Shown here in pieces: positions 14,539-22,476 of a stretch of DNA of 43,256 nt (positions within the stretch are counted from its first letter, which is position 1; the number at the start of each line of letters is the position of its first letter). Source of the DNA: a virus; the IMG/VR virus record IMGVR_UViG_3300017763_000039, positions 1 to 43,256 of that record; one strand, given 5' to 3'. The notes under the pieces are model-generated. The model was not told the DNA's origin and made no database searches. It saw only the letters and a list, made by a program, of their open reading frames with translations. The translations under genes were made by a program, and so were the position numbers.

Positions 14539-16362
14539 ATGGCGGAGAAATACACCACATCAGGTTCTGCCAGTAAACCTTTTTTGAAACCCAACGTGCT
14601 TCACCAGTACGCCTCGTTCAACACTATATTCACACTGAGTGGTATCACAGAGCAGGAGATCCGTACAGCCAAGTTTCTGACCAATCCTGTACACGACATA
14701 GTGGCACGTTCGGGAGGCATAGGTGATGCCAAGGTACAGACGAGACAGTTCAAGGAAAACAATAAAGAGGCGGAGGTATTCAGGACCTTGATCAAGGATT
14801 TCGAAAAGAAGAAATATTTCGAGCAATACCAAGACAGCATAGACATATTGGACAGGGCACATGACCTGTTCATAGAGAACGTCAACATGGTGTCAACGGT
14901 TGGACCCAACGCGGAACGTAACCTAGGAAACTTCACGAAGATGGAATTCGAGATACACGAACCATACGGTATCACTTTCATAGAGAAGGTCAGGGCCGCG
15001 ACTGCGATCAACGGTTTCCTGGACTACCAAGACGCACCCATGTTGCTGACCATAGAGTTTAAAGGGATCGACGACCAGGGAAGACCATACGCCCAACACA
15101 GCACCAACAAGAGCCACACACGTAAGATACCCATACTGATCAGCAGGGTGGACTTCGACGTGAACGAGGGTGGTGCCAGATATCAGGTCATGGCGGTGCC
15201 ATATACCGACCTTGCGTTCGACGACAGGTACAAGTATCCACGTACTTCAATGCCCATAGAGGGCAACTCACCTTATGAATGGGCCAAGGCCGCGGAACGT
15301 GCCATGTCCGAACAGATGGATAGGGAGTTCGAGGAACAGCGGAGGTACTACCCAGACATCTACAAGTTCGAGATAGACGACGAACTCAGGAAAATAGGAC
15401 TGCAATACAAGAATGAGGCGGGCACCACCAACAGTGCCGGATCGGTGTCGCAACAGTCAGAAGCGGATCAACTTGCGGCCGAAGTTGAAACTCTTGCACC
15501 ACCACCACCTAGGCAGAACACCATGTCTGCACAGGCCAGTTCGGGAATTGCGGTCACCAAGTTCTTCGAGGATGCTGTCAGAAACGGTTTCCATTACCAA
15601 GAGTTGGCCAACGATTTCTGGACTACCTATATCAGGTCCAACACCAATTACACTAAGGAAAGCCTTACCAAAGAGAAAGTGGATTCCATAATCAAGAGCA
15701 AGGAATTTGAGAAGATACTGTTCAACAACCAGTACATAGACTGGTTCAAGATCAAGACCACTGTGTACACGGACACAAGCAAGGTCGATCCCATAACCAA
15801 GATGCATCCAAAGACCATTACATACAAGGCTATACCTTACAAGATACACATTTTGAAGTTCGTTGGTCCTGGGGTCAGCATAGCCAACGTGGATTGGGGT
15901 AGAAAAGTACACAAGGAATATGACTACATGTACACTGGCGACAACGTTGACGTGCAGAGTCTAAGGATCAACTACAAGACCGCCTACTACCTACGGAATG
16001 TTAGGGGTGACGACAAGAATGACACAGAGAAGGGACTGTTCGCACCGCTTACGGAAGCGTTCAAGAACGTGTTCGGCAGGGAGCGTGATCCAGAACCGCT
16101 GTTGCCTCTGAGGCAATACCCGTCATCCATCAAGGGTGCCAACACCGTGCAGACACTGTCAGGGGAGGCCAACAAGGCCCAGCAGTTCTATGATTACCTT
16201 ACCAATCCTGAAGTGGATATGATGAGGATAGAACTGGAGATACTGGGAGATCCTACCTACATCTGTCAGGACATGTATGTTCCCATACAAGAAGGTGGCA
16301 AGGCATTTGGCAACAAGGATGAATCATTTGACTCAGCATCCGCCAGTTTCAACGCTGACTGA
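14539..16362 (+). CDS. Baseplate hub protein (gp27-like position), ends at in-frame TGA
   Basis: 607 residues to a TGA at 16360-16362. It holds the long structural segment E-I-H-E-P-Y-G-I-T-F-I-E-K-V-R (about 137-151), the Y-Q-V-M-A-V-P-Y-T-D region (about 215), a Pro/Gln-rich linker near 315-325 (APPPPRQNTM) and, near the end, M-M-R-I-E-L-E-I-L-G-D-P-T-Y-I-C-Q, typical of gp27-like or late-control-D-type hub proteins that bind the central spike. The spike gene gp5 follows. The same frame continues after TGA for 120 codons with protein-like sequence that completes the barrel, so the real protein is probably 727 residues. T4 gp27 is 391 residues; the extra length is an inserted region. Function inferred from position and motif; moderate. 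Confidence 0.65.
   Translation: MAEKYTTSGSASKPFLKPNVLHQYASFNTIFTLSGITEQEIRTAKFLTNPVHDIVARSGGIGDAKVQTRQFKENNKEAEVFRTLIKDFEKKKYFEQYQDSIDILDRAHDLFIENVNMVSTVGPNAERNLGNFTKMEFEIHEPYGITFIEKVRAATAINGFLDYQDAPMLLTIEFKGIDDQGRPYAQHSTNKSHTRKIPILISRVDFDVNEGGARYQVMAVPYTDLAFDDRYKYPRTSMPIEGNSPYEWAKAAERAMSEQMDREFEEQRRYYPDIYKFEIDDELRKIGLQYKNEAGTTNSAGSVSQQSEADQLAAEVETLAPPPPRQNTMSAQASSGIAVTKFFEDAVRNGFHYQELANDFWTTYIRSNTNYTKESLTKEKVDSIIKSKEFEKILFNNQYIDWFKIKTTVYTDTSKVDPITKMHPKTITYKAIPYKIHILKFVGPGVSIANVDWGRKVHKEYDYMYTGDNVDVQSLRINYKTAYYLRNVRGDDKNDTEKGLFAPLTEAFKNVFGRERDPEPLLPLRQYPSSIKGANTVQTLSGEANKAQQFYDYLTNPEVDMMRIELEILGDPTYICQDMYVPIQEGGKAFGNKDESFDSASASFNAD
16360..16362 (+). other. In-frame TGA splitting the hub gene
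   Basis: Codons read AAC GCT GAC TGA TTC CAA CCC ATA. The frame is the same on both sides (14539 and 16381 share phase), and the sequence after it continues a hub-protein domain. Possible readthrough or recoding site, a nonsense mutation, or a sequence error. Confidence 0.6.
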
Positions 16363-16722
16363 TTCCAACCCATAATCAGCGTGAGATATCGTCTGCCTGC
16401 AGACATAAATGAAAAAGAGGGAACAATGTTCTCCGGCATAGACAAAGTAAGGGACGAGAACCTGTTCTTCAATGGACTGTACCAGGTCAACAAGATAGAC
16501 ACCAAATTCGACAACGGGCAGTTCCTACAAACACTGCACTGTAGCAGGTTCAACAATCAACAGGGAGAGGGTGCAGTGCCGTTGTTGACAAACGCCTCGA
16601 TAAAAAGCATAACGGAGATTAAAAAAAGCGTGGACATCAAGAAAAAAATTACCAAGCCAGTAACAAAATTTGATGAGTACCTAGAGTCGATTGAAAAGAT
16701 CAATAGGGACTTCCCGGTATAA
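16363..16722 (+). CDS. C-terminal continuation of the hub protein after the TGA
   Basis: 120 codons in the same frame as the upstream hub gene, beginning F-Q-P-I-I-S-V-R-Y-R-L-P and ending at TAA (16720-16722). An independent start would have to be GTG at 16381, with no Shine-Dalgarno sequence and in the middle of a strand. The segment D-I-N-E-K-E-G-T-M-F then F-F-N-G-L-Y-Q-V-N-K-I-D-T-K-F-D-N-G-Q-F is the usual end of gp27/late-control-D-type barrels, where the closing strand reads G-x-Y-x-V-x-x-V-x-x-x-F-x-x-G-x-F. That makes this the missing end of the upstream protein rather than a separate gene. The last 40 residues are Lys-rich and helical. Confidence 0.7.
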   Translation, partial: FQPIISVRYRLPADINEKEGTMFSGIDKVRDENLFFNGLYQVNKIDTKFDNGQFLQTLHCSRFNNQQGEGAVPLLTNASIKSITEIKKSVDIKKKITKPVTKFDEYLESIEKINRDFPV

Positions 16723-16742
16723 TGAGCAGGATAAATTAAAGT

Positions 16743-18518
16743 ATGGCATACACTTCAGCAGGATTCACTGACACACAGGACAACCAGAAGAATTTCAAAG
16801 AGAAATACGTTGACAACGATCCAGGTCCGTACATTGCGACGGTAAAGGTCACTGTTGACCCGTTGAAGATGGGCAGACTGGGTGTGAACATACCAGCACT
16901 GTCACTGACAACAAATCCAACTGCGAGCCAGATAATATGGTGCCAGTATCTAAGTCCATTCTACGGTGCGAAAAGCATCAAAGCGGTGTCTGAGATTGAC
17001 CCCTACCTCTACAAGGAAACACAGCACAGTTACGGCATGTGGGCGGTGCCACCGGACGTGGACACGGACGTGTTGGTGATATTCGCCAAGGGAGAACAAT
17101 CTAACGCCAGTGCTTTCTGGATAGGTTGTGTGCAGAAACCACTTGTCAATCAACAGGTGCCAGGTTACGGCTCCACGGTAAACACATCAAAAGCGGCTGA
17201 AAAAGTAGACGCGGCGGAAACAAGCAAATTACAAGATTATGGAACAGAATTTTTACCAGCGGGTGAGAAGAATCAGCGATTGTACGCATCGGGCGAGATT
17301 TTACAGAACATAGACAAATGGAAATATCCCGTCAATGACATATTGGCCGATCAACTGAAGAAGCAGGGACTGGTACAGGACACGGTGAGGGGTACAACAT
17401 CATCGTCAGCCAGACGTGAATCTCCGAGCAGGGTTTTTGGTATAAACACGCCAGGCAGGATAGATCCAAACTCACGAGAGTTGAACATAGGGTTGGACAA
17501 CAGCAAGGTCAGGACAGACAGAGTACCAGGTCACAGTTTCGTAATGGATGACGGTGCCGCGGATGGCACCAACCAACTCACAAGATTGAGAACGGCATCA
17601 GGACATCAACTGCTAATGAACGACTCAGAGGGTGTGGTGTACCTTGCCAATGGTTCGGGCAAGGCTTTCATAGAGATGGACACGGACGGCACGGTCAGTG
17701 TTTACTCCGACGGCGGTATAAACATGAGGTCGGGCAGGGACTTCAACCTACACTCAGACATGAACATCAACTTCCATGCCAAGGGTGCGATAAATTTTAC
17801 TTCTGAGACAAACGTGGCCCTTAACGCAGAAGGTTATGTGTTTGCGATGGGAGAGAAAGGCATACTGAACAGTTCACAGAAAGGTTCGGTCAGGAACTAC
17901 GCAAGGGACGGGATATCGTCATTCACGGACGGAACACAACTACATGGTGCAGACGGCAGGATAGATCTAGCAGGATCACAGGTACATTTTAATTCGGTCG
18001 GCGCCAGCAGTGCATGGGGGCCAGGTTGGTTGAAGCCAGATGCCATAGGCATAAAGGTCACCGACGGCTTGATAGACATTGACGATGATAATCCATTACC
18101 GCAGGGAAAACCAAACAAGATCGAGAACAAGACCACCGTGTCTGACTTTGTCACCCACGAGCCATATGACAGGCAGAGTAGCACACAGAGGACAAAGGCA
18201 TACATCAATGAAGCAATGGCAGAGATCAAGGCAACCAGTCCAGAACTGTCAGCGACAGAATTAAAAATAATCAAGGCGGAACTATTAAAACAGCCAAGCA
18301 TTAAAGCAGTAGCAGACAAACTGGGCAAGGTTGTGAAACTGAACGACAAGATCAAACTGCCCATAAAGAATCTAAACACGCTCGTGGCAAAGGCAGATGC
18401 TATCAATAAACTAATAAATCTAGATCCAAAGGAAGCGGTGATGAGTTTCGTTCAAGGACAGGTAGCAAGTTTAAAAAATCAGGCGATTAGTGCAGTGAGG
18501 AGTTTCTTCCGATTTTAG
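16743..18518 (+). CDS. gp5: Central spike / hub protein gp5, without an obvious lysozyme domain
   Basis: 591 residues (T4 gp5 is 575). The N-terminal OB-fold (about 28-135) includes V-K-V-T-V-D-P-L-K-M-G-R-L-G-V and W-A-V-P-P-D-V-D-T-D-V-L-V-I-F, as in gp5/VgrG spikes. From about 250 to 420 there are beta-helix repeats (G-S-G-K-A-F-I-E-M-D-T-D-G-T-V-S-V-Y-S, then D-F-N-L-H-S-D-M-N-I-N-F-H). T4 gp5 has a lysozyme between these parts; here residues 150-245 are polar linker with no visible E...D/T catalytic arrangement. The C-terminal 110 residues are Lys/Ala-rich helices, absent from T4. It should form the membrane-piercing needle with the hub protein and lies between that gene and gp25. Stop TAG. 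Confidence 0.85.
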   Translation: MAYTSAGFTDTQDNQKNFKEKYVDNDPGPYIATVKVTVDPLKMGRLGVNIPALSLTTNPTASQIIWCQYLSPFYGAKSIKAVSEIDPYLYKETQHSYGMWAVPPDVDTDVLVIFAKGEQSNASAFWIGCVQKPLVNQQVPGYGSTVNTSKAAEKVDAAETSKLQDYGTEFLPAGEKNQRLYASGEILQNIDKWKYPVNDILADQLKKQGLVQDTVRGTTSSSARRESPSRVFGINTPGRIDPNSRELNIGLDNSKVRTDRVPGHSFVMDDGAADGTNQLTRLRTASGHQLLMNDSEGVVYLANGSGKAFIEMDTDGTVSVYSDGGINMRSGRDFNLHSDMNINFHAKGAINFTSETNVALNAEGYVFAMGEKGILNSSQKGSVRNYARDGISSFTDGTQLHGADGRIDLAGSQVHFNSVGASSAWGPGWLKPDAIGIKVTDGLIDIDDDNPLPQGKPNKIENKTTVSDFVTHEPYDRQSSTQRTKAYINEAMAEIKATSPELSATELKIIKAELLKQPSIKAVADKLGKVVKLNDKIKLPIKNLNTLVAKADAINKLINLDPKEAVMSFVQGQVASLKNQAISAVRSFFRF

Positions 18519-18534
18519 GGAGTAAATATAGCAT

Positions 18535-18951
18535 ATGGCATACGGAGATTCAGGATCAGGCAACGGACTATCAAACAAGTCAGTGACCTTCAAGGGTTTC
18601 AGTTCACGTGCGGACAAGAAGAACTTCAAACTATACGACTTCGAGGTTGCCAAGCAGGACCTCATAAACAGGTTGAGTGTGCGTAAGGGCGAGCGTGTGG
18701 AGAATCCAGAATTCGGTACCATCATATACGATGCCATATTTGAGCCATTCACAGAGCAACTTAAAGAGGCCATAGTGGAGGACATAACGGCCAATTTAAA
18801 CGCAGATCCACGTATAGCCACAGAGGAGATCTTGGTATCAGAAGCGGACAAGGGCATAGCCATACAGGCCACTATAACGTATGTTCCTCTGAATATCACC
18901 GAGAAATTGAGATTCAACTTCGATGAGAATTCGTTGTTACGCCTATCTTAA
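18535..18951 (+). CDS. gp25: Baseplate wedge protein gp25
   Basis: 138 residues (T4 gp25 is 132), stop TAA. The segment L-Y-D-F-E-V-A-K-Q-D-L-I-N-R-L, the K-G-E-R-V-E-N-P-E-F-G-T motif (about 58-70) and I-F-E-P-F are diagnostic of the gp25/lysozyme-like wedge family (GPW/gp25). In T4 it binds the end of gp6/gp53 and starts the sheath. It is preceded by a poor late-promoter variant (AGTAAATA, about 18520) and followed by gp6, the standard order. Confidence 0.9.
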   Translation: MAYGDSGSGNGLSNKSVTFKGFSSRADKKNFKLYDFEVAKQDLINRLSVRKGERVENPEFGTIIYDAIFEPFTEQLKEAIVEDITANLNADPRIATEEILVSEADKGIAIQATITYVPLNITEKLRFNFDENSLLRLS

Positions 18952-18971
18952 TATACGCACATTTCCTAACA

Positions 18972-18979
18972 TATAAATA
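18972..18979 (+). promoter_or_regulatory. T4-type late promoter immediately upstream of gp6
   Basis: TATAAATA only 14 bases before the ATG of gp6. Initiation about 7-8 bases downstream of the element would leave a leader of under ten bases, so the transcript would be almost leaderless for gp6. Confidence 0.6.
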
Positions 18980-18997
18980 CCATTGTAATTACAATGG
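18980..18997. other. Perfect 18-base palindrome over the gp6 start codon
   Basis: CCATTGTAATTACAATGG is self-complementary over its full length and includes the ATG (18994-18996). No Shine-Dalgarno sequence lies in front. In RNA it could hide the start codon; as DNA it could be a protein site. Confidence 0.55.
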
Positions 18998-21900
18998 CCA
19001 CAACAGATAGACAGAACAGATTATTAGTAGCGGAAGATTGGAGAAAGATCTACCAGGCCTTCCAACAGGCAGATTTCAAAAGTTACGATTTCGAGACCCT
19101 AAGAAGGACCATGGTTGCCTATCTCAAGGAGAACTACCCTGATGATTTCAATGATTTCGTTGAGAGTTCTGAGTACGTGGCCCTGATAGATCTTATTGCT
19201 TATATTTCACAGGCACTTTCATTCAGGGTTGACTTGAATGCTAGGGAGAATTTCCTTGAAACTGCTGAGAGAAGAAATTCGGTTCTGAGATTGGCGAGGC
19301 TGATCAACTACAACGCCAAGAGGAATCTGCCGGCCACAGGAATGTTGAAGATAGATTCTATATCAACAAGCCAGGATGTTAGTGACAGCACGGGTACAAA
19401 CCTAGCAAATTCAACGATTATATGGAATGACTCTGCAAACTCAAACTACAGAGAACAGTTCACTGCGATTCTGAACGCGGCCAACCAATCAGGACAACTG
19501 TTTGGTAACCCAAGGGAGTCAGGCTCCATAGGTGGGATCAGCACTGAGGTCTACACTTTAAGTTCTAACCAGTTGGATCTACCCATATTCAAATTTCAGA
19601 AATCAGTAGGAGGCATATCGAGATCATTCGAAATCGTTTCAAGTACCATAACAGATTCCGATTCAATATACGAGTCATCACCAGTGCCAGGAACAGGACT
19701 GACATACACATACAGGACAGATGGTTCTGGGGACAGTTCTAACAACACAGGATTCTTCTTCTTGTTCAAACAGGGCACACTACAGCAAACGGATTTCACA
19801 GTGGACACGTCAGTGACCAACTACATTAAATCTTTGGACGCATCTAACATCAACAACTCGGATGTGTGGCTTTACAAGTTGGATCAGTTTGGACAGTTGT
19901 CAGAATCATGGACGAAAGTTCCATCTCTTTCTGGAAACAATGCAATTTACAATTCGTTGTCAAAGGCGGAGAGAAACACGTATAACGTAGTTACAAAAAA
20001 CAACGATGCGATTGATCTAGTGTTTGGAGATGGCAATTTCTCAAACATACCTCTAGGTAGTTTTAGGACATATTACAGGACCAGTGATAACAGCAAGTAT
20101 GCGATACAGTCATCGGACATGCAGAACGTACAGTTGACGGTGCCTTACACGGACGCCAACGGTGCACAGCAATCATTGACAATGAGCATAAGTCTTAAGG
20201 CCAGCGTCTACAATTCAGCGGCCACGGAATCAAATGATTCAATCAAAGAGAAGGCCGCACAGGTATACTACTCACAGAACAGGATGATCACGGCAGAGGA
20301 CTACCAGGTTGTTCCACTATCTGCATCACAGGAGATTGTGAAAGTGAGATCTGTGAACAGATCAGCATCTGGCATAAGCAGGGCCAAAGAAATACTGGAT
20401 CCGACAGGTGCATACTCCAATGTGAGTGTGTTCGCAGATGATGGCATACTGTACAGGGAAGAATCTCTACAACGATTTACTTTCACGTTCAACAACAGGA
20501 GCGACATACAGTCCACGATAGATACATCCGTTGAGGCGAAATTGAAGGAAGCATATGCTAGACAGTTCTACTATCTTAAGTATGGCACTAAAGATGCCAG
20601 CACACTTTCAGCAACGTGGAATTCCACTACAACATCAACTAACACAAACACAGGTTACTTTCTTTCTGGTCGTGCATTAGTAATAGGAGATTCAGCAACT
20701 AGCAACATGAAGTTTGCCAAGCCAGGTGCATTGGTTAAGTTCACATCACCAGACACAAGGAAGTTCCTAAACGGAACCTTGGTCGCATCAACAACTGACA
20801 ACGCAGAGGACAGGGTATGGGCCAAGATCGGAGAAGTTGTGCTTGATGGTGCAAATGGCGGAGTAGGAAACCTAGAGTCGGGAGTAGGTCCTGTCACACT
20901 CACTGATATAATACCACAGGGTTCTGTAATAAATGCAATAATTCCTAATTTTACAACTTCATTTTCTGCAACACTAGAAGCAGATTTGCAAGACAGGATA
21001 GAAGCATACGAAGAGTTTGGACTGAGATATGATGTAGATTCAGAGACATGGAAGGTCATAACATCAACGAACCTCAGCACTAGCACATCTTTTGATCTAG
21101 CCGGAGCGGGATCAACTGCGGGCACAAACGCAGATGCCAGTTGGTGGTTCAAATTTACCAATGACGGAAACACATACACCGTGCAATATAGAAAACTGGA
21201 TTACATATTTGAATCGGATTCACAGAACAAGTTCCATTATGACGTGGAAGAAAAAATTTACGACTACACAACAGGCAAGAGTGTAAAAGACACAGTAAAA
21301 ATACTTAAAACAAACAGCATAGTTTCATCAGGTAACAGTGTTGGATATCCAATAACATGGCAGGTGGTTGACGTGGTAACAGAAGCGGACGGCTTCCAGG
21401 ACAACAGGAAAGTTAAAGTTGGGTTCTTCGACGATGATGATGACGGTGTGGTCGACAATCCAGAACTGTTTGACATATTCGTCGAACCTTCTTTATCGGA
21501 GTCCACTAAATTTGTTTTCTTTGAGAAGTACACATCCTATGACAACATAGAGAGATTCAGACCATACGCATCAACAAATTTTGTTGTTGCACAGAATGAA
21601 GCAGACATAAATCTTAACACAACAGCATATGATGATGAACAGTTGTTTTACTTCTATGACAGTGCAGAGGATGTCATCAAGTCTTACAGTTCTACAACGA
21701 ACACATTATCTACAACCACAGATTACACTGCCAGGAGAGGTAGGGGTTCAATCAACTTCCAGTACAAACACCACGCAGGACAGGAGACTAGAATAGATCC
21801 CAGTGTTTCAAACATAGTTGACGTGTATCTATTAGAAAGAACTTACGACAACCTTTTCAGGATCTGGTTGCAAGACGGTGGTAGCAAACCAAATACAGCA

Positions 21901-22476
21901 ACAGCGGACCAGTTGAGGATCAATTACTCGGGCATACTTAACCCATTGAAATCATTGTCAGATCAGATCATATACCATCCTGTGAAATACAAGATACTTT
22001 TCGGTTCAAACGCAGACGAGCAATTACAAGCAACTTTCAAAGTTGTTAAAAATCCAAAGACCAACGTGTCAGACGCAGTGGTAAAGACCAGAGTGATTGC
22101 CGCAATAAACGAATTCTTCGCACTGGACAACTGGGATTTCGGAGACAGTTTTTACTTCACAGAATTAGCCGCTTACATACACAATCAACTAGCACCAGAC
22201 TTGTTGACAGCGGTCATTGTGCCCAACCAGTCAGGACAGGGTTTTGGGTCCTTGTTCCAACTTGACTCGGCGGCGGACGAGATTTTCATCAGTGGGGCCA
22301 CCGTTGATGATGTGTCAATCATAACAGCACTGGGAGCCAACCAACTGGCGGCCTCCGGCACTGTGGTCACATCGACATCAACTACCACGACCAACACCAC
22401 GACAGGATCAGCAGTGTCAGGCTCTACTACAACAGGTTCCGGTTCAAGCACCGGCAGTAGTGGGTCAGGATACTAA
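18994..22476 (+). CDS. gp6: Baseplate wedge protein gp6, enlarged
   Basis: 1160 residues; T4 gp6 is 660. The N-terminal D-W-R-K-I-Y-Q-A-F, then F-V-E-S-S-E-Y-V-A-L-I-D-L-I-A-Y and L-N-A-R-E-N-F-L-E-T-A, is the gp6/J-type wedge signature. Later, K-A-A-Q-V-Y-Y-S-Q-N-R-M-I-T-A-E-D-Y (about 418-435) is the second family landmark. The second half holds beta-rich inserts, and the last 45 residues are Ser/Thr/Gly-rich, ending G-S-S-G-S-G-Y. gp6 dimers form the inner ring that holds wedges together and controls baseplate switching. The stop overlaps the start of the giant gene (TAATG). A late promoter and an 18-base palindrome mark its start. Confidence 0.85.
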   Translation: MATTDRQNRLLVAEDWRKIYQAFQQADFKSYDFETLRRTMVAYLKENYPDDFNDFVESSEYVALIDLIAYISQALSFRVDLNARENFLETAERRNSVLRLARLINYNAKRNLPATGMLKIDSISTSQDVSDSTGTNLANSTIIWNDSANSNYREQFTAILNAANQSGQLFGNPRESGSIGGISTEVYTLSSNQLDLPIFKFQKSVGGISRSFEIVSSTITDSDSIYESSPVPGTGLTYTYRTDGSGDSSNNTGFFFLFKQGTLQQTDFTVDTSVTNYIKSLDASNINNSDVWLYKLDQFGQLSESWTKVPSLSGNNAIYNSLSKAERNTYNVVTKNNDAIDLVFGDGNFSNIPLGSFRTYYRTSDNSKYAIQSSDMQNVQLTVPYTDANGAQQSLTMSISLKASVYNSAATESNDSIKEKAAQVYYSQNRMITAEDYQVVPLSASQEIVKVRSVNRSASGISRAKEILDPTGAYSNVSVFADDGILYREESLQRFTFTFNNRSDIQSTIDTSVEAKLKEAYARQFYYLKYGTKDASTLSATWNSTTTSTNTNTGYFLSGRALVIGDSATSNMKFAKPGALVKFTSPDTRKFLNGTLVASTTDNAEDRVWAKIGEVVLDGANGGVGNLESGVGPVTLTDIIPQGSVINAIIPNFTTSFSATLEADLQDRIEAYEEFGLRYDVDSETWKVITSTNLSTSTSFDLAGAGSTAGTNADASWWFKFTNDGNTYTVQYRKLDYIFESDSQNKFHYDVEEKIYDYTTGKSVKDTVKILKTNSIVSSGNSVGYPITWQVVDVVTEADGFQDNRKVKVGFFDDDDDGVVDNPELFDIFVEPSLSESTKFVFFEKYTSYDNIERFRPYASTNFVVAQNEADINLNTTAYDDEQLFYFYDSAEDVIKSYSSTTNTLSTTTDYTARRGRGSINFQYKHHAGQETRIDPSVSNIVDVYLLERTYDNLFRIWLQDGGSKPNTATADQLRINYSGILNPLKSLSDQIIYHPVKYKILFGSNADEQLQATFKVVKNPKTNVSDAVVKTRVIAAINEFFALDNWDFGDSFYFTELAAYIHNQLAPDLLTAVIVPNQSGQGFGSLFQLDSAADEIFISGATVDDVSIITALGANQLAASGTVVTSTSTTTTNTTTGSAVSGSTTTGSGSSTGSSGSGY

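Noticed and set aside
16360-16362. Selenocysteine insertion at the TGA
   Set aside because: No SECIS-like hairpin immediately after the codon could be seen and hub proteins are not known selenoproteins.
18520-18528. AGTAAATA as a late promoter for gp25
   Set aside because: It departs from TATAAATA in two positions and lies 7-15 bases from the ATG; too weak to list as a promoter.
21264-21533. Minus-strand frame opposite gp6, and similar frames opposite the giant gene
   Set aside because: Many antisense frames arise because codons for Asn, Asp, Thr and Ser rarely give stops in reverse; none has a start signal or recognisable motif.
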